Origin: Pseudomonas fluorescens
GTDB lineage: Bacteria; Pseudomonadota; Gammaproteobacteria; Pseudomonadales; Pseudomonadaceae
NCBI GenBank assembly: GCA_902825215.1
Contig: LR782234.1
Span: 4,712,001-4,776,000, forward strand
Reading direction: 5' to 3'
DNA: 64,000 nt
The position numbers and the translations under genes were made by a program. The notes below the pieces were generated by a model. That model had not been told where the DNA came from. It saw only the letters and a list, made by a program, of their open reading frames with translations, and did no database searches. Of this stretch, positions 16,563 through 25,377 are shown one piece after another. The first letter of the stretch is position 1; every line of letters begins with the position of its first letter.

Positions 16563-16762
16563 TGTTCTTGTCCTCTTTACCTGAGCCGATCCGGGAGCCA
16601 CTTCTGTCATTTCTGAAAAAGCGGAGCTTCACGGACACTAGCAGCTATGGCCATTCAGGCAAATATGAGCAAAGCCGTCATTGATCGTGTGAATCTTCCT
16701 CCCGTGGCGTGGGCTGATCAGACGCGCTATACAATGTGCGGACTCTGAGCAAAGGAAGCGCC

Positions 16763-17707
16763 ATGATCCACGACACCTTCTGGCTGGACGCGAGTGACCG
16801 CAGCCGGCTCTTCGTCAATCAATGGCTGCCCGCTGCACCGTTGAAAGCGCTGATTCTGGTGGCGCATGGCATGGCGGAACACAGCGGCCGCTACGCACGG
16901 ATCGCTGAAACCTTTTGCGACAAAGGTTATGGCGTATACGCACCGGACTTGCGTGGCCATGGCCGAACCGCGCAGCACGGCACGCTCGGTCATTACGCCG
17001 ATGCTGACGGTTGGTGCAAAGTGCTCGGTGATCTGGCCAGCCTCAACCAACACATCGGCCAGCAACACCCCGGCGTGCCGATCATTCTGCTCGGGCACAG
17101 CATGGGCAGTTACCTCGCCCAGGGTTATCTGCTGCACCACAGCGCCAGCCTGCACGGGGCGATTCTCAGCGGCTCGAATTTTCAACCGGTCGCGCTGTAC
17201 CGCGCTGCGCGGCAGATTGCCCGCCTGGAAAAACTGCGTCAGGGCGGCAAAGGCCGCAGTGCGCTGATCGAGTGGCTGTCGTTCGGCTCGTTCAACAATA
17301 CATTCAAACCGGTGCGCACGCCGTTCGACTGGCTTAGCCGTGATCCGGCCGAAGTCGACAAATACGCCAGCGACCCACTCTGCGGCTTTCGCTGCACCAA
17401 TCAATTGTGGATCGACCTGCTCGGCGGCTTGCAGCAGATCAGCAAAGCGTCCAATCTCGCCCAGATCGATCCGGGCCTGCCGCTGCTGGTCATCGGCGGC
17501 GAATGTGATCCGGTGAGTGAAGGCAAGCGTCTGACAGATCTGGCCAACGCCTTGCGCGCGGCCGGCAGCCAGCACCTGCAACTGAAGATCTATGCGCAGG
17601 CCCGGCACGAATTGTTCAACGAAACCAACCGCGACGAAGTGATCGCCGATGTGCTGGCCTGGATCGATCAGGCCTTGAGCCATCCGCGTGCGCATCGCAG
17701 CGAATAA
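16763..17707 (+). CDS. Alpha/beta hydrolase, monoacylglycerol lipase/lysophospholipase type
   Basis: Codes for 314 residues with the alpha/beta hydrolase fold (Hydrolase_4/PldB group). The oxyanion region is HGMAEHSGRYARIAE, the nucleophile elbow GHSMGS (Ser about 113), the acid GECDPVS (Asp about 249) and the base ARHELFNE (His about 282). Such enzymes release fatty acids from mono-acyl lipids, which fits its place between fadD2 and phaJ1. Start at the ATG 16763 with AAAGGAAG upstream. The corresponding P. aeruginosa gene is PA3301 by synteny. It is probably co-transcribed with phaJ1, 41 bp downstream. Confidence 0.87.
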   Translation: MIHDTFWLDASDRSRLFVNQWLPAAPLKALILVAHGMAEHSGRYARIAETFCDKGYGVYAPDLRGHGRTAQHGTLGHYADADGWCKVLGDLASLNQHIGQQHPGVPIILLGHSMGSYLAQGYLLHHSASLHGAILSGSNFQPVALYRAARQIARLEKLRQGGKGRSALIEWLSFGSFNNTFKPVRTPFDWLSRDPAEVDKYASDPLCGFRCTNQLWIDLLGGLQQISKASNLAQIDPGLPLLVIGGECDPVSEGKRLTDLANALRAAGSQHLQLKIYAQARHELFNETNRDEVIADVLAWIDQALSHPRAHRSE

Positions 17708-17748
17708 TTTTTGCGGATTGACTCAGTCCGCCACAGGAATCGACACCG

Positions 17749-18219
17749 ATGACCCAGGTTACCAACATCCCTTACGAAGCCCTCGAAGTCGGCCAGACCG
17801 CCAGCTACAGCAAGACCGTCGAAGAGCGCGACATTCAACTGTTTGCCGCGATGTCGGGCGACCACAACCCGGTGCACCTGGACGCCGAGTTTGCCGCGGC
17901 GAGCATGTTCAAGGAGCGTATCGCCCATGGCATGTTCAGCGGCGCGCTGATCAGCGCGGCGGTAGCGTGCGAGCTGCCTGGGCCGGGGACTATTTATATC
18001 GGCCAGCAGATGAGCTTTCAGAAGCCGGTGAAGATTGGCGACACGTTGACCGTGCGCCTGGAAATTCTCGAGAAGCTGCCGAAATTTCGCGTACGCATTG
18101 CGACTCGCGTGTTCAACCAGCGTGATGAGTTGGTGGTGGATGGGGAGGCCGAGATTCTCGCGCCACGCAAACAGCAGACAGTGACGTTGCCGACGTTGCC
18201 GGCGATCAGTATTGGCTGA
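17749..18219 (+). CDS. phaJ1: (R)-specific enoyl-CoA hydratase, MaoC family
   Basis: Codes for 156 residues with a single hot-dog fold. The catalytic pair sits in SGDHNPVHLD (Asp about 38, His about 43), followed by FKERIAHGMFSGALIS, the MaoC/PhaJ signature. Length and sequence match P. aeruginosa PhaJ1 (PA3302). It converts trans-2-enoyl-CoA from beta-oxidation into (R)-3-hydroxyacyl-CoA for polyhydroxyalkanoate synthesis, linking the nearby acyl-CoA ligases to PHA storage. Shine-Dalgarno ACAGGAA precedes the ATG. A REPIN follows. Confidence 0.9.
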   Translation: MTQVTNIPYEALEVGQTASYSKTVEERDIQLFAAMSGDHNPVHLDAEFAAASMFKERIAHGMFSGALISAAVACELPGPGTIYIGQQMSFQKPVKIGDTLTVRLEILEKLPKFRVRIATRVFNQRDELVVDGEAEILAPRKQQTVTLPTLPAISIG

Positions 18220-18238
18220 TGGATAACGCATAACAAAA

Positions 18239-18326
18239 GTGGGAGCGAGCCTGCTCGCGAAGGGGTCGTGTCAGCAACAGTATCGTTGCATGACACACCG
18301 CATTCGCGAGCAGGCTCGCTCCCACA
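18239..18326. repeat. REPIN, type I
   Basis: REP doublet between convergent phaJ1 and the PA2169-family gene; both arms near-perfect. Confidence 0.9.
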
Positions 18327-18345
18327 CTTTGTGTCAGCAAAACCC

Positions 18346-18813
18346 TTACGAGTTAGCGCGAGCCTGGTTACGCAGGGCTTTCACCTGATCGTGGTTGCGT
18401 TGTACGCCGTGGTACTGACGCTCAACCACATCCTTGATGCCCACCAGGTTGTGCTTGTTGATCTTCTCGAGCGCTTCACGATAAGCCTTCAGTGCATGGT
18501 CTTCACCGCGCTCTGCTTCGTTCAGCACAGCCTCTTCGTCTTTGCCGGTGAACATGGCTTTGACGTCGACCCAGCGACGGTGCAGGTCACCGCTGACGCT
18601 GGTGGAAGTTTCCGGATCGCCACCCAGCGAACGCACTTGCGCCTGCAGCTCGGCAGCGGCAGTGGCGCAGTCGGCGGAGCGCTGTACGAACAGGGTTTTC
18701 AGTTCTGGGTGCTTGATGTCTTCGGCGCAAGTCTTGAACCCTTCCTGACCGTCCTTGCAGGTTTCAATCAGGTCGTTGAGTACAGAAATGGCTTCTTTGT
18801 TTACGTCAGTCAT
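18346..18813 (-). CDS. PA2169-family four-helix-bundle protein (DUF2383)
   Basis: Codes for 155 residues, all alpha, beginning MTDVNKEAISVLNDLIETCKDGQEGFKTCAEDI. This is the DUF2383/PA2169 pattern, a ferritin-like four-helix bundle with conserved acidic and cysteine positions. The molecular role is unknown; relatives are stress- or stationary-phase-associated. I took the ATG at 18813, the family start; the longer frame upstream to 19581 is antisense to other genes. Confidence 0.85.
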   Translation of the reverse strand: MTDVNKEAISVLNDLIETCKDGQEGFKTCAEDIKHPELKTLFVQRSADCATAAAELQAQVRSLGGDPETSTSVSGDLHRRWVDVKAMFTGKDEEAVLNEAERGEDHALKAYREALEKINKHNLVGIKDVVERQYHGVQRNHDQVKALRNQARANS

Positions 18814-19017
18814 TTTCCAATTCCTTGCGGTTGGTTGAAGATGCAAGGAATATTGCAGTGTGCGTGCCAGCTTCGCTTTCAAAAATAAACCGTTTATTTT
18901 CAATAAGTTATAAAACATTGAACCATCTGTATGCTGGTTTTTTGCATGATCTGTCATTTGGCCTGCATGCAGAATGCCTGTATTTTCCCCGTTAGCTTTG
19001 AAGCCAGACGAAGAACG

Positions 19018-19254
19018 ATGAATCCCGAAAAAATCGAATTGCTGATCACCCGCGAAATGCCCTTCGGCAAATACAAGGGCCGGATCATCGCCGACCTGCC
19101 GGGGCCTTACCTGAACTGGTTCGCCCGTCAGGGTTTTCCCCACGGCGAACTCGGCGGCCTGCTCGCGCTGATGCACGAGATCGACCACAACGGCCTCTCC
19201 GATCTGCTCGAACCGCTGCGCGCCAAACATGGCAAACCCGCACCGCGCCATTGA
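19018..19254 (+). CDS. DUF3820 family protein
   Basis: Codes for 78 residues starting MNPEKIELLITREMPFGKYKG. The patterns MPFGKYKGRIIADLP and YLNWFARQGFPHGELG are the DUF3820 signature; Pfam also labels this family a putative quorum-sensing-regulated virulence factor. The fold and role are unproven. It lies 30 bp upstream of the PLP enzyme gene on the same strand, so the two may be co-transcribed. The longer frame upstream (to 18931) is not supported. Confidence 0.85.
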   Translation: MNPEKIELLITREMPFGKYKGRIIADLPGPYLNWFARQGFPHGELGGLLALMHEIDHNGLSDLLEPLRAKHGKPAPRH

Positions 19255-19284
19255 AGCGCCCTCCTCTTTAAGAGCTCGTCGACC

Positions 19285-20466
19285 ATGCCCGATAACACCC
19301 GCCGCGCCCGTGACGAAGACTTCTGGCGAACGTTCGCCGACCGTTACGACGTTCAGCCCGGCCCCGTGAACCTTGAGAACGGTTATTTCGGACGCATGTC
19401 GCGCACGGTGATCGAGGAATACCAGCGCAATATCGAACGGATCAACAGCAGCAACTCGGTGTATGCGCGCCAGCGTTTCGAGCAGCACGACAACCTCGAA
19501 ATCCGCGCGCAACTGGCCGAGCTGATCGGCGTGCGCGCGCAAAGCCTGGCCTTCACCCGCAACGCCACCGAAGGCCTGCAATCACTGATCCGCAACTACA
19601 ACCGTTTGCAGCCTGGCGATCAGGTGCTGATCAGCGATCTCGAATACGACACGGTCAAAGGCGCCATGCGCTGGCTGGCCCGGCAGCGCGGCGCCGAAGT
19701 GATCGAGATTGCCCACGCGCATCCGGCCAGTTTCGACAGCCTGCTGGAGACCTACCGCGAGGCGTTCATTCGCCAGCCGAAACTGAAATTGATGGCGCTG
19801 ACTCACGTCACCCACCGCACCGGTCTGGTCATGCCGGTAGCGGACATCGCTGCGCTGGCGAAAGAACATGGCGTCGACATCATCCTCGACGGCGCCCACG
19901 CCCTCGGCCAGATCGATTTCGATCTCGATGCGCTCGGCATTGCGTTCGCCGGCTACAACCTGCACAAGTGGATCGGCGCCCCGCTGACCCTTGGTTTCCT
20001 TTACATCGCACCGCAACGTCTGGCCGACATCGATCCAGACATGGGCGAGATGCACTTCCCGGCCAACGACGTGCGCGCACGCACCTCGTACAGCACGCCG
20101 AACATTCCGGCGCTGATGACTTTGCCGCTGGTGTTCGAGGAACACGCTGCACTCGGTGGCGCCGCCGCCAAGGGTGCGCGCCTCAATTACCTGCGCAACC
20201 TCTGGGTCGGCGCGGTGCGGCACTTGCCGGGCATCGAGGTGATGACTCCGGACGATCCACGCTTGTATTGCGGGATCACTTCGCTGCGTTTCACCCGGCA
20301 CGACGATCAACAGGCGATGGCCGAGCGTCTACTCAACGAGCACAACCTGTTCACCGTGGTCCGCCATGGCGCCGCCAGCGGACCGAGCATCCGCGTCACA
20401 CCGGGGCTGACCACCACTGCGGCAGACATGCAGCGGCTGGTACGTGCGCTGCAAGAGCTGCGCTAG
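19285..20466 (+). CDS. Class V aminotransferase-fold PLP enzyme (isopenicillin-N-epimerase/cysteine-desulfurase-like)
   Basis: Codes for 393 residues of a fold-type I PLP enzyme. The PLP-binding aspartate is in ILDGAHALGQ (Asp about 202) and the Schiff-base lysine in GYNLHKWIGAPLTLGFLY (Lys about 228). The N-terminal NLENGYFGRMSRTVIEEYQR and FTRNATEGLQSLI motifs fit the CefD/IscS-like class V group. The reaction cannot be assigned from sequence. It ends in a 4-bp overlap with the stop of the convergent gene on the other strand. Confidence 0.85.
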   Translation: MPDNTRRARDEDFWRTFADRYDVQPGPVNLENGYFGRMSRTVIEEYQRNIERINSSNSVYARQRFEQHDNLEIRAQLAELIGVRAQSLAFTRNATEGLQSLIRNYNRLQPGDQVLISDLEYDTVKGAMRWLARQRGAEVIEIAHAHPASFDSLLETYREAFIRQPKLKLMALTHVTHRTGLVMPVADIAALAKEHGVDIILDGAHALGQIDFDLDALGIAFAGYNLHKWIGAPLTLGFLYIAPQRLADIDPDMGEMHFPANDVRARTSYSTPNIPALMTLPLVFEEHAALGGAAAKGARLNYLRNLWVGAVRHLPGIEVMTPDDPRLYCGITSLRFTRHDDQQAMAERLLNEHNLFTVVRHGAASGPSIRVTPGLTTTAADMQRLVRALQELR

Positions 20467-21038
20467 AACGGCGAGATGGGCTGCTTGTCGTAGCCCGCCA
20501 CGCCGATTTGCGATGACAGGGCAAAGGTGTCGATGCCGATTGTCAGGCTGGCGTAGTAGCCGTCATCCAGGCCATGGTCTGTGATCGGGCGCACCACCAG
20601 CCGCGCCGCATCGTCATCTACAACTGCACAGTTGCAGACGCCTGGCAGATGCACGCTACCTGCCCAGGCTTCCTGATAGAGCTGCGGTTGTTGATCGTCG
20701 CTGGCGAGGGCGACACTCAGAGCGAGGCAAGCAAAGGCGCTGTGCCGATCCGGGTAAAGGCTGGTGAAACGAACGATGCCCTGACTGTCGGTCGACTGGC
20801 TACCGCACAACGTCTCGGCGCCGTTGTGCTGCTCGATCCGCACCAGCGCGCCAACGACCGACGCGGCGGTCATGGCGTCGACCAATGCCAGCCGCAACAG
20901 CAGCGGCGGGCCTTCGAGGCCTCGGCTGATGTTGCGCACGCCTGGCGAGGTTTCGCGCTGTTTGAAGCTGTGCGCGACGGGCAACTGTTGCGGGGGCAGA
21001 GATTGAATTGATAAAGCTACAGTCTGATGGTCGTCCAT
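20463..21038 (-). CDS. Intradiol-dioxygenase-like protein, probably non-catalytic
   Basis: Codes for 191 residues. The segment SPGVRNISRGLEGPPLLLRLALVDAMTAASVVGALVRIEQ and the following TDSQGIVRFTSLYPDRHSAF resemble the beta-sandwich core of intradiol ring-cleavage dioxygenases (EGPxxLxLxVVDAxTxxPVxGAxVxIW, then TDxxGxVxFxTIYPGWY). The usual iron ligands are not evident: LYPDRHSAFACLALSVAL stands where GWYxGRTxHIH would be, so both histidines are gone. No signal peptide. It may be a structural or binding derivative. Start ATG at 21038. Assignment is by eye and moderately sure. Confidence 0.55.
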   Translation of the reverse strand: MDDHQTVALSIQSLPPQQLPVAHSFKQRETSPGVRNISRGLEGPPLLLRLALVDAMTAASVVGALVRIEQHNGAETLCGSQSTDSQGIVRFTSLYPDRHSAFACLALSVALASDDQQPQLYQEAWAGSVHLPGVCNCAVVDDDAARLVVRPITDHGLDDGYYASLTIGIDTFALSSQIGVAGYDKQPISPF

Positions 21039-21140
21039 GAGGCGTTCTCTCTTCCGTAAGATGAACGCAGATTAGCGCCACACAAAAACGGCCGTGCGGT
21101 AACTGTGTATCGCGTGATTTCCTGGCGCTTTTTTTCAGGC

Positions 21141-21171
21141 AAAAAAACGGTGCACCGACCAAGCGCACCGT
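21141..21171 (-). terminator. Rho-independent terminator of zwf-pgl-eda
   Basis: On the minus strand ACGGTGC-N11-GCACCGT is followed by seven T residues, about 55 bp past the eda stop. Confidence 0.8.
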
Positions 21172-21223
21172 AAAGCCGTAGAACACACAACGAAGTGTCA
21201 GGTAACAATTGAATCCGGCGGGA

Positions 21224-21889
21224 TCAGTCCAGCAGCGCCAGGGCTTCGGCGGTGCACTCCTGAATACGCGCCCAGTCGCCGTTCTTGATCCATTCTGGAT
21301 CGAGCATCCAGCTACCGCCGACGCACATGACGTTTTTCAGCGCCAGGTAGCTCTTGATGTTGGCCGGGCCGACACCGCCGGTCGGGCAGAATTTCACTTC
21401 GCCAAACGGGCCGCCAAGGGCCTTGATTGCCGCCACGCCGCCGCTGACTTCAGCCGGGAACAGCTTGAAGCGACGATAACCCAGGCCGTAGCCTTCCATG
21501 ATGCCGGACGCGTTGCTGATGCCCGGCAACAGCGGAATCGGGCTGTCGACGCTGGCTTCAAGCAGGTCACGGGTGATGCCCGGGGTGACGATGAATTGCG
21601 AACCGGCCGCTTCCGCCGCCGCGAGCATGTTGCGATCGAGCACGGTGCCGGCACCGGTCATCAATTCCGGACGCTGTTCGCGCAGGATCTGAATGGCCTT
21701 GAGGCCGAACTGCGAACGCAGGGTCACTTCCAGCGCGGTCAGGCCACCGGCAGCCAGGGCGTCGGCCAATGGCAGGACGTCCTGTTCGCGGGCGATGGTG
21801 ATCACCGGCAGGATCCGCGCCTTGGCGCAGAGGCTGTCGATCAGGGCAACTTTGTCCGCCATGGAAACGGTTGGGGATGCAATTGTCAT
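21224..21889 (-). CDS. eda: KDPG aldolase (2-keto-3-deoxy-6-phosphogluconate aldolase)
   Basis: Codes for 221 residues of the class I aldolase that splits KDPG into pyruvate and glyceraldehyde-3-phosphate. The catalytic glutamate lies in ALEVTLRS, the substrate loop in GAGTVLDR, and the Schiff-base lysine in YRRFKLFPAEVSGG. Start ATG 21889 is favoured by AAGGAACAG upstream; 21916 is also in frame but overlaps the end of pgl. It is the last gene of zwf-pgl-eda, 17 bp after pgl, and ends at a strong terminator. Confidence 0.95.
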   Translation of the reverse strand: MTIASPTVSMADKVALIDSLCAKARILPVITIAREQDVLPLADALAAGGLTALEVTLRSQFGLKAIQILREQRPELMTGAGTVLDRNMLAAAEAAGSQFIVTPGITRDLLEASVDSPIPLLPGISNASGIMEGYGLGYRRFKLFPAEVSGGVAAIKALGGPFGEVKFCPTGGVGPANIKSYLALKNVMCVGGSWMLDPEWIKNGDWARIQECTAEALALLD

Positions 21890-21906
21890 AGCGGCTGTTC
21901 CTTGGC

Positions 21907-22620
21907 TCATGGGCACCAGTAAATCTCTAACGTAGGTTGCAGGAATGCGCGCACCGGCATGGCCGCGACGTCATCGGATGCCAGCGCGGCATTCAGGGTG
22001 GTCAGTTTCGATTGACCGGAAATCGACAGGATCTTGTGCTTCGCCGAAGCCAGCAGCGCCCGACTCATGGTCAGACGCTGACGCGGCACACTCGGCGCCA
22101 GCATCGGCCAGCAACGGCGCGTGCCGTCGGCCTGCAACGCTTCAGTCAGATTGGGACTGTCAGGGAACAGCGACGCGGTGTGGCCGTCGTCGCCCATGCC
22201 CAGCACCAGCACGTCGATCGGCGGCAGCTCGGCGAGCAAACGGTCAGCCTGCTCGGCCGCTTGCTCAACATTGGCTGCCGCGCTGTAGAGACTGAGAAAT
22301 TGCGCCTTGGCTGCCGGGCCCTTAAGCAGGTATTGCTTGAGCAGGCCGGCATTGCTGTCGGCGTGCTCGACCGGCACCCAGCGCTCGTCGGCAAGGGTCA
22401 CGACGACCTTCGACCAGTCCAGATCCGCTTTCGCCAGGTGCTGGAAAAACGCCACCGGGCTACGACCGCCGGACACCACCAGCACGGCGTTGCCGCGCGC
22501 GCCAATGGCTTCGCGCAATTGCGCGGCCACGTTCTGCGCCAGACCTTCGGCCAACAACACCGGGCTGTTGAATGGGTGGGCATTTACGCCCGCGGGCAGT
22601 TGCACATCAGATATCGCCAT
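21907..22620 (-). CDS. pgl: 6-phosphogluconolactonase
   Basis: Codes for 237 residues of the NagB/Pgl fold. Visible motifs are LVVSGGRSPVAFFQHLA (phosphate loop), LADERWVPVEHADSNAGLLKQYLL and DVLVLGMGDDGHTASLFPDSP, which hold the catalytic residues. It hydrolyses 6-phosphogluconolactone to 6-phosphogluconate after Zwf. The start overlaps the end of zwf by 14 bp, implying translational coupling. Confidence 0.95.
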   Translation of the reverse strand: MAISDVQLPAGVNAHPFNSPVLLAEGLAQNVAAQLREAIGARGNAVLVVSGGRSPVAFFQHLAKADLDWSKVVVTLADERWVPVEHADSNAGLLKQYLLKGPAAKAQFLSLYSAAANVEQAAEQADRLLAELPPIDVLVLGMGDDGHTASLFPDSPNLTEALQADGTRRCWPMLAPSVPRQRLTMSRALLASAKHKILSISGQSKLTTLNAALASDDVAAMPVRAFLQPTLEIYWCP

Positions 22621-24073
22621 ACCACGACCTCCCGTCCCGCGTGATCAGTGCGATAGAGCTCATCGGCCCCCACGACCCGGCCGCGTACGGCTTGGGCGCG
22701 TCACCGGATTTTTTCCAACCGGCGATCAGTTGGTCACACCACTTCCACGCGGCTTCGATTTCATCTTTACGGACAAACAGGTTCTGATTGCCGTTCATCA
22801 CTTCCAGCAACAACCGCTCGTAGGCGTCGGGGATCCGCGCGCTACGCCAGGTGTCGGAGAAATTCAGTTGCAGCGGCCCGCTGCGCAGTTGCATGCCTTT
22901 ATCCAGGCCCTGCTCTTTGGTCATCACGCGCAAGGAAATGCCTTCGTCCGGCTGCAGGCGGATGATCAGTTTGTTGCTGATCTGCAGGCGCTGCTCCGGA
23001 GCGAAGATGTAGTGCGACGGTTCCTTGAAGTGGATGACGATCTGCGACAGCTTCTGCGGCATGCGCTTGCCAGTGCGCAGGTAGAACGGCACGCCGGCCC
23101 AGCGCCAATTGCGGATGTCGGCACGCAGGGCGACGAAGGTTTCGGTGTCGCTCTGGGTGTTGGAATTCGGTTCTTCGAGATAGCCCGGCACCGATTTGCC
23201 TTCGCTGTGGCCGGCAATGTACTGGCCGCGCACCACTTGCGTGGTCAAGCCTTCCGGGCTGATCGGCGCCAGGGCCTTGAGCACTTTCACTTTCTCGTCA
23301 CGGATGCTGTCGGCGGACAGGTCAGCCGGCGGGTCCATGGCGATCAGGCAGAGCAGCTGCAACAGGTGATTCTGGATCATGTCGCGCAGTTGGCCGGCCT
23401 TGTCGAAGTAGCCCCAACGGCCTTCGATACCGACCTTCTCGGCCACGGTAATTTCCACGTGGGAGATGTAATTCTGGTTCCACTGGGTTTCGAACAGGCT
23501 GTTGGCGAAACGCAGGGCGATCAGGTTCTGAACGGTTTCTTTGCCCAAGTAGTGGTCGATGCGGTAGGTGCGGTCTTCCGGGAAGAACTGCGCCACGGCG
23601 TCGTTGACCTTGCGCGACGATTCCAGGTCAGAGCCGATCGGTTTTTCCAGCACCACGCGGGTGTTTTCCGCCAGACCGACCTTCTCCAGGTTCTCGCAAA
23701 TCGCGCCGTATACGGCTGCCGGCGTGGCGAAGTAGGCAATCATGCGCTGGCTGCTGCCGGCCATTTCTGCCAGCGCGACATAATCGTCAGCCTTGAGGAA
23801 ATCGACATGCAGGTAGGTCAGGCGCGCGAGAAAGCGCTCGGCCACGGTTTCGTTCAGCTCTTTGCCGACGTAGCGGCGCAGTTCGGCGGCGATGAACGCC
23901 ATGTGTTGCTGCTCGCTGCCGGCTTCACGGGCCAGCGCAATGATGCGCGTGTCCTCGTGCAACAGGTCAGCGCCATCGAGGTGATAAAGGGCAGGAAACA
24001 GCTTGCGCAGGGCGAGATCGCCAAGGGCGCCGAACAAGGCAAAGGTGCACGGTTCAACCGTAATCGAAGGCAT
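22607..24073 (-). CDS. zwf: Glucose-6-phosphate 1-dehydrogenase
   Basis: Codes for 488 residues, the normal bacterial length. The N-terminal Rossmann motif is FGALGDLALRKLFPALY and the substrate-binding/active-site motif RIDHYLGKE is intact. It oxidises glucose-6-phosphate and reduces NAD(P)+, the first step of the Entner-Doudoroff route here. First gene of the zwf-pgl-eda operon and divergent from hexR; a HexR-type site lies between them. Pseudomonas often carries further zwf copies; this is the one in the classical HexR locus. Confidence 0.96.
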   Translation of the reverse strand: MPSITVEPCTFALFGALGDLALRKLFPALYHLDGADLLHEDTRIIALAREAGSEQQHMAFIAAELRRYVGKELNETVAERFLARLTYLHVDFLKADDYVALAEMAGSSQRMIAYFATPAAVYGAICENLEKVGLAENTRVVLEKPIGSDLESSRKVNDAVAQFFPEDRTYRIDHYLGKETVQNLIALRFANSLFETQWNQNYISHVEITVAEKVGIEGRWGYFDKAGQLRDMIQNHLLQLLCLIAMDPPADLSADSIRDEKVKVLKALAPISPEGLTTQVVRGQYIAGHSEGKSVPGYLEEPNSNTQSDTETFVALRADIRNWRWAGVPFYLRTGKRMPQKLSQIVIHFKEPSHYIFAPEQRLQISNKLIIRLQPDEGISLRVMTKEQGLDKGMQLRSGPLQLNFSDTWRSARIPDAYERLLLEVMNGNQNLFVRKDEIEAAWKWCDQLIAGWKKSGDAPKPYAAGSWGPMSSIALITRDGRSWYGDI

Positions 24074-24138
24074 GATGTTTGTTCTTTTATCAAGTTAAGC
24101 TACAAATACCTTTTTTCAAGGCATCACTCAAGGGAAAA

Positions 24139-24155
24139 TGTAGTAATAACCACAA
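24139..24155. promoter_or_regulatory. HexR-type operator of zwf-pgl-eda and hexR
   Basis: TGTAGTAATAACCACAA is an imperfect inverted repeat close to the gammaproteobacterial HexR motif (TGTARTWWTAYTACA). Read on the zwf strand it is TTGT-N7-ACTA, one base off TTGT-N7-ACAA. It sits 66 bp upstream of zwf. Confidence 0.7.
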
Positions 24156-24290
24156 CATTTTCGCAAAATACAGATTCCGAGTGGTGGACCCTCGGACGCA
24201 TCAGTAGGATAGGCCACCGTTACGGGCCATATCAAAGGCCCAATTTGCATAGCCCGGCGCACCTTTGCGCCGGTGAATCAGGAATTCCAT

Positions 24291-25160
24291 ATGGACCGCG
24301 TGCGAAATTTACTGGAACAGATCCAGAGTCGCCTTGAAGAGCTGAACAAGGCCGAACGTAAGGTCGCCGAGGTGATCCTGCTCAACCCGCAGCAGGCCAC
24401 CCGCTTCAGCATCGCCGCCCTTGCCCAGGCGGCATCGGTGAGCGAGCCGACGGTCAACCGTTTCTGCCGTTCGTTCGGTGTCAGCGGCTACCCCGAACTC
24501 AAGCTGCAACTGGCACAGAGCCTGGCCAGCGGCGCGGCATATGTCAGCCGCGCGGTCGAGGCCGACGACAATCCAGAGGCGTACACGCAGAAGATTTTCG
24601 GCAGCGCCATCGCCTCGCTGGACAGCGCGTGTCAGGCACTCGACCCGAACCTGATCAGCCGCGCCGTCGACCTGTTGATCCAGGCCCGGCAGATCCACTT
24701 CTTCGGCCTCGGCGCTTCAGCCCCGGTGGCGCTGGATGCGCAGCACAAGTTTTTCCGCTTCAACCTGGCGGTGACCGCGCATGCCGATGTGCTGATGCAG
24801 CGGATGATCGCTTCGGTGGCGCACACCGGCGAGCTGTTCGTGATCATTTCCTACACCGGGCGCACCCGTGAGCTGGTGGAAGTGGCGCGTATCGCCCGTG
24901 AGAATGGCGCGTCGGTATTGGGCCTGACCGCGGAGAATTCGCCGCTGGCCAAGGCCAGTACGCTGAGCCTGAACATTCCGCTGCCGGAAGACACCGACAT
25001 CTATATGCCGATGACCTCGCGGATCATTCAGTTGACCGTGCTGGATGTGCTGGCGACCGGGATGACCTTGCGTCGCGGGGTGGATTTCCAGCCGCATCTG
25101 CGCAAGATCAAAGAGAGCTTGAATGCGAGCCGGTATCCGGTTGGAGACGAGTTCAACTGA
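24291..25160 (+). CDS. hexR: HexR, RpiR-family repressor of central carbon genes
   Basis: Codes for 289 residues. An N-terminal RpiR HTH (LNKAERKVAEVILLNPQQATRFSIAALAQAASVSEPTVNRFCRSFG, about residues 13-60) precedes a SIS sugar-phosphate isomerase domain (FGLGASAPVALDAQHKFFR, then ISYTGRTRELVEVARIARENGASVLGLT). HexR of P. putida binds KDPG and releases zwf, edd and gap promoters. Start ATG 24291 has AGGAA at good spacing; a GTG at 24273 is also in frame. Divergent from zwf. Confidence 0.95.
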   Translation: MDRVRNLLEQIQSRLEELNKAERKVAEVILLNPQQATRFSIAALAQAASVSEPTVNRFCRSFGVSGYPELKLQLAQSLASGAAYVSRAVEADDNPEAYTQKIFGSAIASLDSACQALDPNLISRAVDLLIQARQIHFFGLGASAPVALDAQHKFFRFNLAVTAHADVLMQRMIASVAHTGELFVIISYTGRTRELVEVARIARENGASVLGLTAENSPLAKASTLSLNIPLPEDTDIYMPMTSRIIQLTVLDVLATGMTLRRGVDFQPHLRKIKESLNASRYPVGDEFN

Positions 25161-25181
25161 AGCGTTAAAAGCGAAAAGCCA

Positions 25182-25359
25182 ACCCTCACCCCAGCCCTCT
25201 CCCAGAGGGAGAGGGGGCCGAACGAGGTGTCTTGAGTCGTACATCGACCTGAATGATCCAGTCGATTATGGATTCAGCACTGCACTTTCACGTCGGCGTA
25301 ATTCTTCAGCATCCCCCATTCGGTCCCCTCTCCCTCCGGGAGAGGGCTAGGGTGAGGGT
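25182..25359. repeat. Long inverted repeat (CCCTCACCCYAGCCCTCTCCC family)
   Basis: Arms CCCTCACCCCAGCCCTCTCCCAGAGGGAGAGGG and CCCTCTCCCTCCGGGAGAGGGCTAGGGTGAGGG flank about 110 bp of unique sequence, and each arm itself can fold. It has the form of a MITE-like element. One copy in the window, between convergent hexR and the mutarotase gene. Confidence 0.8.
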
Positions 25360-25377
25360 AGCGGCGTACTTGACACA

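Noticed and set aside
12685..16616. Long plus-strand frames (636 and 555 codons) opposite fadD1 and fadD2
   Set aside because: Both are shadows that arise because the two paralogues share codon bias; no homology pattern and no ribosome-binding site.
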